DNA of 64,000 bases from Bacteroidota bacterium (GCA_018266775.1 JAFDZS010000001.1:434001-498000); one strand, 5' to 3'; shown: positions 27,901 to 37,686, counted from the stretch's first letter. Program-made: numbers and translations. Notes: generated by a model from the letters alone, not told the origin.

Positions 27901-29116
27901 ATTTAAAACGAACCACGATAATGCAAAAGCAGCAGCAGATGCAGAACTAAAACCTGTATTGCAGTTGCAGGATGATTATAATAATGCTCTCTTAGAAACA
28001 TCTAAATGGAAAAACGGGAACTTATTAATTGCATCCTTTAACCGTTATGATTTTAGTGCAACCTCTGGCAATAAAGTATATTTAAACAAAGTGCAGGCAA
28101 TAAACATCGGTGCGCCATCAACTACTTTTACTCCTTCTATTGTAAGTACATCATCCACGGGCCTGGTAAAGGATACCCGTTACAGCGATGAGTCTACAGT
28201 TAAATATTATAATGGGAATATAGCGGAAATAACAGGGAAGGATGGTATACCGACAGCATATATATGGGGGTATAACAATACATTGCCTATCGTGCAAAGC
28301 AATGGTATCAGTCACACAGCTTTATTATCTGCTTACAACGGTGCAGGTGGAACAGAATCATCTGTAGATCAAATCAGGCCATACTTACCACAAGGCAAGA
28401 AATTGGTAAGCACGTATACTTATATCCCAATAACAGGTATGACTAAAGAAACCAATGTAAGTGGTACACCCACCTCTTACGAGTATGATAAATTGCAACG
28501 TCTGTTGCTGGTAAGGGACTTAAACGGGAATATTGTAAAACAATATGACTACCGCTACCAGGTGCTGCCACCAAGCGGTAGTGCACAATGGATCGCAACT
28601 GGAAATACCAGATGTAAACCATGTCCCCAAAATAATGCTTACCTGACTAATATACTCCAGCAGGAGGAAAGGGATATGAATCCTATAAGTGCAACCTACA
28701 ATACTTTGCGCTGGAATGATGCCGGAACCAGTAGCTCCTGCGTTAGCAATGCTGACTGGCAAAACACGACTACGGCAGTACGATGCAGGTATAACAAAAT
28801 AACCCACCAATATACCGGTGAGCAGGAACAGGAGCAAATGGATATGAACCCGTGCAGCAGCACGTATGGACAAACCCAATGGGTGGTGATTGGTGTGAAC
28901 TATAATATTTGCCCAGTGCCGACAACCTGTAATAGCCAGAACTGTACAGGTGTAAATAAAAAATGTATTAACGGTAATTGTGAGACAGGAGTACGTGTAA
29001 ACGATGGTACCCGTAAAATTGGAACAGGAACTTGGCAATGCGCTTTCCATTATGTATGGAGTGATGGCAGTACCAGCCCTCAATACACTGAAACAAACCC
29101 ATCGCCATGTTATTAA
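24908..29116 (+). CDS. Giant secreted protein of the RHS/SpvB-like type without an RHS core
   Basis: The 1402-residue protein has a signal peptide (ending TLIGQ). Its N-terminal part (GDIPVSYHTGLPQINIPIYS and ISVSYHASGLKVQEPASWTG) is the block typical of Bacteroidota proteins related to RHS/YD-repeat and SpvB-like toxin carriers. YD-like strands follow (TSYEYDKLQRLLLVRDLNGN, about residue 1190). The C-terminus has cysteine-containing repeats built on MNP-S-TYN (about 1250-1330). There is no RHS core or toxin tip. It probably makes a shell-like beta-strand structure or acts with the RHS protein at 29728, with which it appears co-transcribed. The exact role is unknown. Confidence 0.8.
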   Translation: MRAVFKRLSSAVCVMLIFATTLIGQGINNPINKISIASPSAAALGKYGDIPVSYHTGLPQINIPIYSVTAGPLSLPISVSYHASGLKVQEPASWTGAGWSLNSGGVITRSVAGLPDDFGEGITSNQTHGHYSHYGFSNYYFASLSSGGNSTLPDWQNFARGYKDGEPDLYFFNFGSYSGKFYFRDDRTPVIIPAADFKIDPYFTGTGYIQGFVITTLNGTKYYFGNTPGITGAAPVEYTQSVTSQNGVSTANVISSWYLNKIASADSIFSINLTYENETYGYHTVSMFPVAEPIPTAPQSGGGSTTPGEPGEIQATSFPATHGYDLVKNIVQGVRLTKISFPAGNVIFSTDGMAARTDLSDPAATYNADAVNQTAKPLGSIQINDGTTVVKKFNFSYSYFSDNTTPLPQDILNFAPALSTDKQRLKLESIQELSGDGTASKPPYYFSYFTEQVPRRLSFSIDHWGFNNGVTTNTGLIPTYTKYNSNLTTNVPGANRDAVWPAMRAGTLQQIIYPTGGYTLFEFEPNSVYNSSTTNVNVNLVNLTVHLYGQSSYSSSFPFTTNGNAMNVALNNTSNYSAVLTITNNSNAIVYTNNAGNGLISPINPLTLPQGTYTATLTLPSYSGLTGGCTAAITQWQSVTTNNTILVGGNRIKSITHSDGVSTNNTVTNYDYSGDNGLTSGILYNKPVYVGVIRNDLIKDIGYYNNTNAGFTQYPSVYGCLTFPDATCYKSPSSIRPMASTQGNHIGYAQVKVTQTGNGFSKYKYYGTTGIPVWQANNGDIAITTVNLQGCNANEPNFPSAPLPFDYKRGELQWEAHYNESGQKLKESFYTPVFVDDPQQTPAFMTTSYSFPTNTIYLGTYYQLKSAHKLQMQVVETSFDPVTGISSTSTKTEYYESPYHNQVTRVSTTNSKNETVEIKNKYASDYRIASCDNIADGYTQYTSDCASCLATYNVIKADTSCKSLCQSNAYLNYQQCLMTARVNYVAYRKTNFTNPVNTFKTNHDNAKAAADAELKPVLQLQDDYNNALLETSKWKNGNLLIASFNRYDFSATSGNKVYLNKVQAINIGAPSTTFTPSIVSTSSTGLVKDTRYSDESTVKYYNGNIAEITGKDGIPTAYIWGYNNTLPIVQSNGISHTALLSAYNGAGGTESSVDQIRPYLPQGKKLVSTYTYIPITGMTKETNVSGTPTSYEYDKLQRLLLVRDLNGNIVKQYDYRYQVLPPSGSAQWIATGNTRCKPCPQNNAYLTNILQQEERDMNPISATYNTLRWNDAGTSSSCVSNADWQNTTTAVRCRYNKITHQYTGEQEQEQMDMNPCSSTYGQTQWVVIGVNYNICPVPTTCNSQNCTGVNKKCINGNCETGVRVNDGTRKIGTGTWQCAFHYVWSDGSTSPQYTETNPSPCY

Positions 29117-29156
29117 TTAACCAAGTAGATATTTGATTAACATAAAATACTTAGCA

Positions 29157-29714
29157 ATGAAAATAAGCAAAATAAAATATGGTGTTATAATGATTATGGC
29201 AGTAACCATGACCTCGTTTACCATGCATTATACCAGCAGCATATATACCAAGCAATTCACAACGCTTACTGGTACCCAAAAACCTATAGCAGCTTACCAG
29301 GGCAAAAAAATACTGATTGTAAATATTGCTTCTGCGAGTGAACTGGCCCCAGTGCAATTAACCCAACTGGAACAATTATACCAGCAGTATAAAGACAGCC
29401 TGGAGATTGTTGCTTTCCCCAGCAATGATTTTGGGAACGAACCTATGAGCAATGCTGATTTGCAGCAATTGCTTCAAAATACGTACCATATCAGCTTCCC
29501 GGTTTCTATAGTTTCCGGCGTTAAAGACAGCACAGCGTCTACACATTCCATTTACCAATGGTTGCAAAGGGAAAGCGAAAATGGTAGTATGAGCCCACAG
29601 GTGAAAGGTGATTTTCAAAAATTTTTTATTGATAAATCGGGTAACCTGACGGGGGTGTTTTCAGGGCGCATTAACCCTTCGGACAGTTCCATAATCAATA
29701 TCATTACACAATAA
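29157..29714 (+). CDS. Glutathione-peroxidase-like protein lacking the catalytic residues
   Basis: About 185 residues from the ATG at 29157; a TTG at 29133 would only add residues before the signal-like segment GVIMIMAVTMTSF. The fold is recognisable from KILIVNIASASE, EIVAFPSNDFGNEP, ISFPV and GDFQKFFIDKSGNL, matching the glutathione peroxidase blocks NVASKCG, GFPCNQFG and WNFxKFL. The peroxidatic Cys is Ser, the active-site Gln is Asp, and the Trp-Asn pair is Gly-Asp. The enzyme should not act as a peroxidase. It sits between the two giant RHS-type genes (40 bp and 13 bp gaps), so a role in export, folding or binding of those proteins is possible. Confidence 0.75.
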   Translation: MKISKIKYGVIMIMAVTMTSFTMHYTSSIYTKQFTTLTGTQKPIAAYQGKKILIVNIASASELAPVQLTQLEQLYQQYKDSLEIVAFPSNDFGNEPMSNADLQQLLQNTYHISFPVSIVSGVKDSTASTHSIYQWLQRESENGSMSPQVKGDFQKFFIDKSGNLTGVFSGRINPSDSSIINIITQ

Positions 29715-29727
29715 ATACCGCTATTAA

Positions 29728-32700
29728 ATGAATTATATGAAGCTATTATCAAGACATACCATTGCAGTTTGGTTAAGTGCTGCTTGCGTGTTTTCTGCAA
29801 AAGCACAATACCAGCCTTCACCTTATCAACCATCTGTTAAAGTGAACTACGTGAGGGAGTGGACACCTACTTCTCCCATTTATAATTCCGCCCTGGTGCC
29901 TGTTAAAGTGGTAGAAGAAGTTAAAACCAATACTGCTTACCTGGATGGTTTGGGCAGACCATTACAATCAGTGAGTAAACAAGCAAACCCTTCCAAAAAA
30001 GATTTAGTAACACCGGTTTTGTATGATGTTTACGGAAGGGAAACCTATAAGTTTCTTCCATTTGTTTCCACGCAAACAAATGCTGGTACCGAAGTAACAG
30101 ACGATGGTTCTTTTAAACTAAACCCTTACCAGCAACAGGCCACTTTTATGCAGAGTGTATACGGTACCCAGTCAGAAACATTTTATTATGGGCAAACCGA
30201 TTTTGAAGCTTCTCCGCTGAACCGCCCGTTTAAGACATTTGCGCCTGGTAACAGTTGGGTGGGCACCAGGGGTACGGCCACTGAGAAAAATACTGAAGTA
30301 AATTATTCTTATAACAGTACTAATGATGCGGTACGTAATTTTTCAATCAGTTCGGTAACTGGAAGTGTACCCGTTGCTGTGGGCAATTATGACGCCGGAC
30401 AGTTACAGAAAACAACCGTTAAAGATGAACAGGGTAATAAGATAGTAGAATTTAAGGATAAAGATGGTGCACTAATATTAAAAAAGGTACAGGTAGGCCT
30501 GAACGTAACCGATGGCTACGATGGATGGCTTTGCACCTATTACATATATGATGATTTTGAGCAATTAAGATTTGTAATGCCCCCTAAAGCAACAGAAGTA
30601 TTTTTAGCTGGAATCACCCCCCTTACACAAATTGCCGCTGAATTATGTTTCCGGTACGAATATGACAGCAGGCACCGAATGAGTGTAAAAAAAGTTCCGG
30701 GAGCTGCCGAAATGTACTTGGTATATGATAGTAAAGACCGCCTGGTAATGTCGCAGGATGGCAATTTACGTTTGCAAGGAAAATGGTTGGTAAAAGTTTA
30801 TGATGAACTCAACAGGCAAAAGCAAACCGGTGTATTAACTGATCCTTTTACCAGTTTTACCATTCACCAGTGGAATGCAGCTAACAGTGCTGTATACCCT
30901 TCAACATCTACCAATTTTGAACTATTGTCTGAAAATTATTACGATGATTATACCTGGGTGTCATCCAGCGGCACCACATTAAGCAGCACAATGGATGCTA
31001 CCAATAATACCAGCGGCAGTTACTTTATTACAGCTTATAATAGTTCCCCTAATTTTGCGCTGCCCATAACCGCCAGCAATAATGTAAATGGGTTACCAAC
31101 CGGAACTAAGGTTAAAATTATAGGAGGCAATGGCCTGCAATATATCATCAACCAGCTTTTTTATGATGAAAAAGGCAGGGTGATACAAACCCAAACTGTA
31201 AATGCAAGCGGTGCAATTGATGTTGCCACCACACAATACGATTTCACCGGCAAAGTACTGCGTACCCTGATGCAGCATAAATGGACGACTACCAGCGGTG
31301 TTTCCACCTCTACACAGAATTACAACCTGCTGACTAAAATGGAATACGACCATTCCGGCAGGGTGAAATATGTACGCAAAAAAATATGGGGCTGGGCAAA
31401 CGGGCAAACACTGGACGCTCCCGAAAAAACCATTGCCCAGTACAGTTATGATGAACTGGGGCAACTGAAAACCAAAAAAATTGGCAATAAGCCCAACAGC
31501 GTAACGGAACTGGAGACGCTGAATTATGATTACAATATCCGTGGATGGTTATTGGGGATGAACAGGGATTATGTTAAAGACGCAGCAACTAACTATTTTG
31601 GTTTTGACTTGGGATATGATAAAAATGGTGTTTTGAATACCTACGCCCCGCAATATAGCGGTAATATTTCGGGTACATTATGGCGCAGCAAAGGCGACGG
31701 GGTAAGCAGGCAATATGATTTTAGTTACGATAAAGCCAACCGCCTTTTAAAGGCCGGCTTCAGCCAAAAAAACGATGACAACAGCTGGAATAACAGCCAG
31801 GTGGATTTTAGTATTAAAATGGGCGATGGCAATGATTATCGAACCGCATACGATGCCAATGGAAATATTCAAAGAATGCAGCAATGGGGTTTAAAAGTGA
31901 ATGCCAGTACCCAGTTGGATGACCTGCATTATACCTATTATGCCAACACCAATAAATTACAAAACGTAATAGATTATTTTGATGGCGATAATAAACAGGG
32001 CGATTTTAAAACGAGCAATAACCATGCGCAGTTTGGCACCAAATCCACCATCAAGAGTGATGCTGCTTACAACAGCCTGGCTCCAGGGATTTTTGATTAC
32101 GGGTACGACATCAATGGTAATTTAATAACCGACAGGAATAAAGATCTTCAGGGTTTGGTAAATACCGATCAAACCACTGGCGGCGCCATTAGTTATAATT
32201 ACTTAAATCTGCCGATCTCAATTGCAGTAACAGGTAAAGGCAGCATAGCCTATTTATATGATGCAGGCGGCAATAAACTGCAAAAGAAAACTACTGAAAA
32301 TAACGCACAGGTACCTTTTAACGGTACAACAGTAACTACAGGTATAACCACAACAACAGACTATGTAAACGGCTTTGTATACGAAACTAAAACATATACA
32401 GATGTAACCGTAAATGCTGTCTTGGGTTATACTGCCAAATTACAATTTGCCCCGCAGGATGAAGGCAGGATAAGGCCCTTGTTTCAAAACCCAACAAATG
32501 CCAACGCCATCTCCGGCTTTGCTTACGACTACATGATCAAAGACCATTTGGGTAATGTGCGTATGGTGTTAACTGATGAACAAAGACAGGATAAATACCC
32601 TGTGGCCAGCATGGAAGATGCAAAAATTGCCACCGAGCAGCAGTATTACAGCATCGATAATACAAAAATAGTTGCTGTAGCTACTGTACCCGGCCTGCCT

Positions 32701-34254
32701 GGTTACGCCAATGATAATGGTATTGGCAACAATCCTGCTGATGCCAGCTTCAGCAGCAGTAACAGCGCCAAACTGTACAAACTGAACAGCAACACCAATA
32801 AAACCGGCCTGGGTATCACCTTAAAAGTAATGGCGGGAGATCGGCTGGATGTATTTGGTAAAAGCTATTATTACCAGAATAACCCCGGCAGCAGCAGCAA
32901 TAACACGGTACCCATACTGGATATACTGAATGGTTTACTGGGCAGCCCCACCAGCAGCAGTACATCAGTTCATGGAACTGTAACAAGTAATAGCATCAAT
33001 ACAACCAGCGGTACGGCAGGCATTACCAGCATGATGACGGCCCAAACCACGCAAAATAATATCAATACCACAGCCCCCAGGGCCTTTATTAATGTGCTGT
33101 TTTTTGATGAACAATTTAAAGCAGTAGCCTACAGGGTAAGCATGGTGGGTAGTACAAACCAATTGAAAGGTCATTATGCGGATTTACAAAATATAGTTGC
33201 CCCCAAAAACGGATTTGTGTATATTTACTGCAGCAACGAAACCCCCGTTGATGTGTTCTTTGATAACCTGCAGGTAGTGCATACACGAGGCGCTATTTTA
33301 GAGGAAACGCATTATTATCCTTTCGGTGGTAAGTTAGCGGGGATCTGTTCCCAATCGGCAGCAACACTTTCAAATAAGTTTAAGTATAATGGAAAGGAAG
33401 AACAAAGACAAGAGTTTAACGATGGATCTGGATTGGAATGGTTAGATTATGGAGCAAGGATGTATGACAATCAAATCGGCAGATGGATGGTTATAGATCC
33501 ATTATCTGAAAAAATGAGAAGATTTTCTCCATATAATTATGCTTTTGATAATCCAATGAGGTTTATTGATCCAGATGGAATGAAACCTCAAAAAGCTGGC
33601 GACCCTGATCCTGATCCACCAACTAAAACTATAACAACGACATACGTACCATCAGACCTAAGGGTTGAATCATTTGATGCGAACGCTCTAAATGCTGGAT
33701 TAACAGCGGCAATCAATGGGAATAAAAAGTCAACAGATGAACTTGAAGATGACTCAAAAGATAAATTAGGGGGTGGAGAAGATTCAAAACTATTCAAAAG
33801 CGGTAATTCACAAACTACACGGGGTACAAGAACAGATAAAATGAGAACAGAAATTGATGGAAGTGGCTATATTGATGATTATGATTTTAACGTAGACATA
33901 GAAATTACCGGATTTACATTTATCGCAAAAGCAAAGGATGTGAGTATTACTGACAGTAAGACACTATCGCTGAAAGGAAAATTAGGTGTCAAAAATAACT
34001 TTGGTTTGAAAGGTGAAGTAAAAGGTGTAGGTCTTGAAGGAGGGACTGAAACCTCTTATGAAATCGAAAAAACATCTACCATTTCAGAAGGAAAAACATA
34101 CAACGTTTATGACGCAATGATTCAAGTGAAAGTGACAACCTATAACGAACAGACAAAAAATACAAATACAACCACTTTAAGTATTCCTGGAACGATTAGC
34201 ACTATTTCCGATTTAAATACTATGGTTCATCTTATTCAAAATAATTCTAAATAA
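29728..34254 (+). CDS. RHS-repeat polymorphic toxin carrier with variable C-terminal tip
   Basis: The 1508-residue protein has a signal peptide (CVFSAKAQ), a DUF6443-like start ([17 protein letters not shown]), YD repeats, and an RHS core from about residue 1190 ([50 protein letters not shown]). After DPDGM comes a different tip of about 220 residues, rich in Asp/Thr and beta strands ([20 protein letters not shown]). The tip has no nuclease or protease motif that I recognise. From about 33360 the DNA becomes more AT-rich, which marks an exchanged 3' end. The gene at 34269 is the likely immunity partner. The carrier assignment is firm; tip activity is unknown. Confidence 0.88.
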   Translation: MNYMKLLSRHTIAVWLSAACVFSAKAQYQPSPYQPSVKVNYVREWTPTSPIYNSALVPVKVVEEVKTNTAYLDGLGRPLQSVSKQANPSKKDLVTPVLYDVYGRETYKFLPFVSTQTNAGTEVTDDGSFKLNPYQQQATFMQSVYGTQSETFYYGQTDFEASPLNRPFKTFAPGNSWVGTRGTATEKNTEVNYSYNSTNDAVRNFSISSVTGSVPVAVGNYDAGQLQKTTVKDEQGNKIVEFKDKDGALILKKVQVGLNVTDGYDGWLCTYYIYDDFEQLRFVMPPKATEVFLAGITPLTQIAAELCFRYEYDSRHRMSVKKVPGAAEMYLVYDSKDRLVMSQDGNLRLQGKWLVKVYDELNRQKQTGVLTDPFTSFTIHQWNAANSAVYPSTSTNFELLSENYYDDYTWVSSSGTTLSSTMDATNNTSGSYFITAYNSSPNFALPITASNNVNGLPTGTKVKIIGGNGLQYIINQLFYDEKGRVIQTQTVNASGAIDVATTQYDFTGKVLRTLMQHKWTTTSGVSTSTQNYNLLTKMEYDHSGRVKYVRKKIWGWANGQTLDAPEKTIAQYSYDELGQLKTKKIGNKPNSVTELETLNYDYNIRGWLLGMNRDYVKDAATNYFGFDLGYDKNGVLNTYAPQYSGNISGTLWRSKGDGVSRQYDFSYDKANRLLKAGFSQKNDDNSWNNSQVDFSIKMGDGNDYRTAYDANGNIQRMQQWGLKVNASTQLDDLHYTYYANTNKLQNVIDYFDGDNKQGDFKTSNNHAQFGTKSTIKSDAAYNSLAPGIFDYGYDINGNLITDRNKDLQGLVNTDQTTGGAISYNYLNLPISIAVTGKGSIAYLYDAGGNKLQKKTTENNAQVPFNGTTVTTGITTTTDYVNGFVYETKTYTDVTVNAVLGYTAKLQFAPQDEGRIRPLFQNPTNANAISGFAYDYMIKDHLGNVRMVLTDEQRQDKYPVASMEDAKIATEQQYYSIDNTKIVAVATVPGLPGYANDNGIGNNPADASFSSSNSAKLYKLNSNTNKTGLGITLKVMAGDRLDVFGKSYYYQNNPGSSSNNTVPILDILNGLLGSPTSSSTSVHGTVTSNSINTTSGTAGITSMMTAQTTQNNINTTAPRAFINVLFFDEQFKAVAYRVSMVGSTNQLKGHYADLQNIVAPKNGFVYIYCSNETPVDVFFDNLQVVHTRGAILEETHYYPFGGKLAGICSQSAATLSNKFKYNGKEEQRQEFNDGSGLEWLDYGARMYDNQIGRWMVIDPLSEKMRRFSPYNYAFDNPMRFIDPDGMKPQKAGDPDPDPPTKTITTTYVPSDLRVESFDANALNAGLTAAINGNKKSTDELEDDSKDKLGGGEDSKLFKSGNSQTTRGTRTDKMRTEIDGSGYIDDYDFNVDIEITGFTFIAKAKDVSITDSKTLSLKGKLGVKNNFGLKGEVKGVGLEGGTETSYEIEKTSTISEGKTYNVYDAMIQVKVTTYNEQTKNTNTTTLSIPGTISTISDLNTMVHLIQNNSK

Positions 34255-34268
34255 TAAATAATTTTGTT

Positions 34269-34496
34269 ATGGCTAAACTCAATATTTCTCTATTAATAAA
34301 AATTATTAAATACAGTTTTGCATTTTCATTGATTGTTATTTTAATATATTCTTGCAAAATCATTTTTCGCTACATAAACACTTATGATTTATTCTACTTT
34401 GATAAGTATCAAATGTTTTTAGCTTCATTAGTTTTATTAAACGCCACGATAATTTATATTTTTTATCGAATATTATTTATTCACAAAAAGGAATAA
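34269..34496 (+). CDS. Small two-helix membrane protein, candidate immunity protein
   Basis: The 75-residue protein has two membrane helices (about residues 10-32 and 42-68) and starts 14 bp after the RHS toxin stop. No family is recognised. Position directly after an RHS tip is the standard place for the cognate immunity gene, and a membrane location would suit a toxin that acts on membranes. Its AT-rich composition matches the tip and not the carrier part of the RHS gene, so tip and this gene were probably acquired together. Confidence 0.65.
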   Translation: MAKLNISLLIKIIKYSFAFSLIVILIYSCKIIFRYINTYDLFYFDKYQMFLASLVLLNATIIYIFYRILFIHKKE

Positions 34497-34712
34497 CTTA
34501 GCAATCTCAATGGCTAAGTACTATATGTTTAATTTAATGATGTCTTAGTTAATGTAACAGATCATCCTTCTTTCCCGGCAACGTCTCTCCCCTGGGCTTA
34601 GTGTGTTCTCGGAGGAGGTTACGTATCGAAAAACATTAATAACGTATATCGGTAAACGAAAAAATTATATATTACTTATAAAATAATTGAATGCGTATCG
34701 AAAATAATATAG

Positions 34713-34805
34713 AAATTAATTGCGTTGCGGCTCTGCCGCAACGCAATTAATTTTGTTGAATTACGCACCACAGGCAGCGTCCTACAGTCGGCTTCGCCTC
34801 CCAAG
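34713..34805 (+). repeat. Double-hairpin intergenic repeat, intact copy
   Basis: AAATTAATTGCGTTGCGGC (34713-34731) pairs perfectly with 34735-34753 across a TCT loop, a 19-bp stem. A conserved spacer (ACGCACCACAGGCAGCGTCC) and a weaker second hairpin (GGCTTCGCC region) follow. Compared with the copy at 36506, two stem base pairs are changed on both arms together. It occupies the middle of the gene-free gap 34497-34806, whose first part shows nothing I recognise. Confidence 0.7.
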
Positions 34806-34806
34806 T

Positions 34807-35028
34807 TCAGCTACTTATTCAAATGAGAAGAGTAAAACACAAACTAACACTTCTACCTCAGGAAGCACAGCTACCACAACTGTTACTTCCTATACTTATG
34901 ATGTGAATATAGTTAGAACATATAGAGTAGATTACCACGGCTACGGCATTATAGATAAATTTAGAAACAATAGCGCAACGGTAACTGTTAAAACAACAGC
35001 AAGGATTACTGTTGCAGCACCATTTTAA
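34807..35028 (+). pseudogene. Orphan RHS toxin-tip fragment 1
   Basis: An open frame without a proper start reads a Thr/Ser-rich beta segment (TQTNTSTSGSTATTTVTSYT, then YDVNIVRTYRVDYHGYGIID) and ends with VTVKTTARITVAAPF. It has no carrier sequence upstream and begins right after a hairpin repeat. Its style resembles the current RHS tip. I read it as the 3' end of a displaced tip kept beside its immunity gene (35047). It could be re-attached to the RHS gene by recombination or be dead. Confidence 0.5.
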
Positions 35029-35046
35029 AAACAAAATCTTTTACAA

Positions 35047-35400
35047 ATGAAAAATTTTAAGTATTATTTAATCTTTTTTATTATATTTCTAATCTGCTTT
35101 TATCCTGTTTTTATTTTTACATTTCTACAGCAAGAAGTCTTATCCATTTCGAAAGATGGATTAATGAGATGGAATGCTACTAATAACCTATTCTTTGCAA
35201 TTTCACTTGCTATATCGTTTGTTTTAGTACAAACAAAAATTGGTAACATTAATAAAGAGAATAGAATTTTACTAACGCTGTTTATGCATGGAATTTCAAG
35301 CCAGGTATATCCTGATATTTCAATACGTATTTTTGGATTGATACTGTTAAGTTGTGGTATAGTTATAGTCTCGAAAGAAGCTATAATAAAAAAGCGATAA
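35047..35400 (+). CDS. Integral membrane protein, candidate orphan immunity protein
   Basis: The 117-residue protein is mostly hydrophobic with three or four membrane helices (KYYLIFFIIFLICFYPVFIF; FFAISLAISFVLV; and two near the C-terminus ending GLILLSCGIVIV). It starts 18 bp after orphan tip 1. No family is recognised. Its order after a tip fragment, its small size and its AT-rich sequence fit an orphan immunity gene that protects against a sibling toxin. Confidence 0.6.
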   Translation: MKNFKYYLIFFIIFLICFYPVFIFTFLQQEVLSISKDGLMRWNATNNLFFAISLAISFVLVQTKIGNINKENRILLTLFMHGISSQVYPDISIRIFGLILLSCGIVIVSKEAIIKKR

Positions 35401-35496
35401 ATTATTTCTACCAAAGAGAAAGATTTGGTAGAGTGTAGTGTCCCCGAAGTGTTGGTAAAAACTAAAACACTTCCGCCGTTGACGGTATTGCTTTAA

Positions 35497-35892
35497 TCCT
35501 CTATTGCCGTTGATGCAAAAACTGGTGTTGTTAGTGGTAACTTTTCATTTAGTGGCGGTGATAATGCTGTAACTACAACAACTGGCAACAAAAGTTCTGG
35601 AGAAGTGGGTGTTTCTGCTCCTGTTAATGGCTTGCCTGTAACTGCTAAAGTCGGAATGGAATCTTCTGGTAGTTTTAGCAGTGGGTATGTTCTAAATGGC
35701 CCCAAACAGGAGTTTCAGATCCAGATGGCTTATGATGGAAAAACCAAATCATTTGTTCAAATAAAAATGCCTACTAATAAAGAATTGGATGCTGGAGTCT
35801 CGAAGTTAAATGATGCAAAAAGTTTCCCCGACGATGGATTTTTAGGTGGTGATAATGAGTTATACGTTGAAGTTCAATCGAAAAAAAACTAA
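35497..35892 (+). pseudogene. Orphan RHS toxin-tip fragment 2
   Basis: The frame is open from just after a TAA at 35494-35496 but has no ATG; the first usable start is a GTG at 35605. It reads TGVVSGNFSFSGGDNAVTTT and further VSAPVNGLPVTAKVGMESSG, again beta-rich with alternating small residues, then an FQIQMAYDGKTKSFVQI strand and an acidic tail. It ends 4 bp before the lipoprotein gene at 35897. I take it as a second displaced tip. The 96 bp before it show only a CCGTTGACGGTATTGCT motif also found near 37700. Confidence 0.5.
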
Positions 35893-35896
35893 TATT

Positions 35897-36496
35897 ATGG
35901 AGTCGTTCAAAATTGTTAGTAGTATTTTTATTTTATCTCTTACTGTTTTGATGGCATGTAAAGAAAAATATAACTGGCCCAAACAAGAGGAAAATGTAAG
36001 AATTAATAAAGATACATGCCGATTAAAAGAAACCTTCCTAGGATATTATTCGGAAAATAAAGCACCAGATACCATTTATTACATTGATTTCAATTTGCAG
36101 AGCGATACTATGAAAGCCTATGTACATGAAAATGTTGATATTGGCATTGATTTTTATAAAACGCCTCAAAACGGCAACTTTGGTTTAAACGTGATTTACC
36201 AGTTTGGCAATAAGAACAACCAGAATATCAAATTCTATAATTATTCAAAAGGGGGGAGAATTGGTATCAGTAACATCGAAAACTTTGGATTAGAAAAAAG
36301 GTTGGGAGCAAATCTTCAGGTAATTCAAAATAATGGTGAGTTTCTTTTAATAAATATTGACTGGATAAATAAAAACAGACTTGATGATTTGGCTAAATAC
36401 ATTACCGAAATAACCAAATATAACAGTGTATATTATGAATCAAGTTTTGTGGACACAAAATCTGTTTATGTTGTGACAGGTAGTGTAATAAAATAG
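35897..36496 (+). CDS. Lipoprotein, candidate orphan immunity protein
   Basis: About 199 residues from the ATG at 35897; longer starts would run into the preceding tip fragment. It has a lipoprotein signal (LSLTVLMAC). The mature part is a mixed alpha/beta domain (YYIDFNLQSDTMKAYVHENV) of no family I know. Its place 4 bp after orphan tip 2 suggests the cognate immunity protein, held on the periplasmic face of a membrane by its lipid anchor. Confidence 0.6.
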   Translation: MESFKIVSSIFILSLTVLMACKEKYNWPKQEENVRINKDTCRLKETFLGYYSENKAPDTIYYIDFNLQSDTMKAYVHENVDIGIDFYKTPQNGNFGLNVIYQFGNKNNQNIKFYNYSKGGRIGISNIENFGLEKRLGANLQVIQNNGEFLLINIDWINKNRLDDLAKYITEITKYNSVYYESSFVDTKSVYVVTGSVIK

Positions 36497-36505
36497 AAAG
36501 TATTA

Positions 36506-36598
36506 AAATTGATTGCGCTGCGGCTTAGCCGCAGCGCAATCAATTTGGTTTAATCACGCGCCGAAGGCACGTCCTACTGGCGGCGAAGCCGCCCAATC
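36506..36598 (+). repeat. Double-hairpin intergenic repeat, best copy
   Basis: AAATTGATTGCGCTGCGGC (36506-36524) pairs perfectly with 36528-36546 across a TTA loop. After the spacer CACGCGCCGAAGGCACGTCC comes a second perfect hairpin GGCGGC-GAA-GCCGCC (36579-36593). The first stem differs from the 34713 copy at two positions, and both changes are compensated on the other arm. The rest of the gap 36599-36728 shows nothing I recognise. Confidence 0.75.
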
Positions 36599-36728
36599 AT
36601 CAACTGCATTATTGTGCTTTGTAATGAGCTTCAGCAGGAGTTTTAATTCACCAAACAAAAGTGATTAAGTGGACACCCAGCATGAGATTTTCCTTCAGTT
36701 ATAAGTAAGCGAATAGTAAAAATTTTAT

Positions 36729-36944
36729 ATGAATTACATTAGAATCAACATTTATTTATTTTGTTTAAGTTTATCGTTTACAATAGGCTGGTTATTTCCT
36801 GTTCAAAAAATCGTCTATTATGAGGGAAATACTAACTTACCCATTCACGAATACGGGATGAACTATTTGTTGTTTTGGGCGATGATGTTTTGCTGTTCAG
36901 CATTTTTATTAAAATTAGATTCCAATATAAACAAAAGGAATTAG
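36729..36944 (+). CDS. Small two-helix membrane protein, candidate immunity protein
   Basis: The 71-residue protein has two membrane helices (about residues 5-24 and 45-62) and a short charged tail. No family is recognised. Its last 15 codons and stop are found again, slightly diverged, at 37639-37686, so the gene was once duplicated. It lies in the train of orphan immunity candidates and shares their AT-rich composition. Confidence 0.5.
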   Translation: MNYIRINIYLFCLSLSFTIGWLFPVQKIVYYEGNTNLPIHEYGMNYLLFWAMMFCCSAFLLKLDSNINKRN

Positions 36945-37022
36945 GTTTTCTACTCTGAAAATTTACAACCCCAATAACATCGGGTATAATGAATTACATT
37001 GGATCACATTAATGATATCAAT

Positions 37023-37601
37023 ATGAAATCGAAATACAAAATAATAATAGCCTTACTGTTAATCAATTTTTCTGCTTGTTCGCAAGTGCAGAATAAACAA
37101 AGCTGTGCAGACAGAATAGATCAATTATATGCACAACAAAAACTCCATTTAATTTTTTGTAGTTATTATTTTGAAGAGGCCACTCCTTTTTCTGGCGCAG
37201 CTACCATTTTAGATAATCTTTCATTTTATAGAGATACGATCAATGCTGCTGTAATAGCTAAAAAGGGCAGTACTATTATTGACAATCTAAAAAAGGAAAT
37301 CTGCACAAAGGATACAGGATTAATAACCGAGATGAAAAAATGGTGTGAGACTTCAAGGAAAATTGCAGAAATGCGATCAGAAGTAGATTTTACAATTGAA
37401 GGGTATATGGAATTTTTAAATGAGTTTAAAAAAATGAAATCAATAATAACCCCCTTTCTTACAAAAGATAGGACAATATATAGTTTGTCAACTTACGAAA
37501 TGGAAGAGATTTATTTTGCTTCAATTGGAGTAATCAATTCACTTGGAAAAGAAGATCAAAATAACTTATTCAAGAAACTCCAAAGTTGGGATTTTAAATG
37601 A
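37023..37601 (+). CDS. Lipoprotein, candidate orphan immunity protein
   Basis: About 192 residues from the ATG at 37023, which gives a good lipoprotein signal (LLINFSACS); an upstream start at 36999 would spoil it. The mature domain is helical and contains a few cysteines (QNKQSCADRIDQLY, KKEICTKD, KKWCETSRKI). No family is recognised. It lies 78 bp after the 71-residue membrane gene in the orphan immunity train. It could equally be an unrelated lipoprotein carried along. Confidence 0.5.
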   Translation: MKSKYKIIIALLLINFSACSQVQNKQSCADRIDQLYAQQKLHLIFCSYYFEEATPFSGAATILDNLSFYRDTINAAVIAKKGSTIIDNLKKEICTKDTGLITEMKKWCETSRKIAEMRSEVDFTIEGYMEFLNEFKKMKSIITPFLTKDRTIYSLSTYEMEEIYFASIGVINSLGKEDQNNLFKKLQSWDFK

Positions 37602-37638
37602 ATGCCATTTGCAATGGCTCCGAAGTAGTCCAAGCTAT

Positions 37639-37686
37639 TCAGCATTCTTATTAAAGTTAGACTCAGATTTAAACGGAAGGAGTTAA
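37639..37686 (+). pseudogene. Duplicated 3' tail of the 71-residue membrane gene
   Basis: The codons read SAFLLKLDSDLNGRS and stop, matching SAFLLKLDSNINKRN and stop at the end of the gene at 36729-36944. Nothing upstream of it extends the gene. It is the scar of a duplicated copy whose body was replaced by the lipoprotein gene or lost. Confidence 0.55.

Noticed and set aside
28520-29083. Open frame of 187 codons opposite the end of the 1402-residue gene
   Set aside because: It overlaps the clear plus-strand repeat region and has no recognisable domain.
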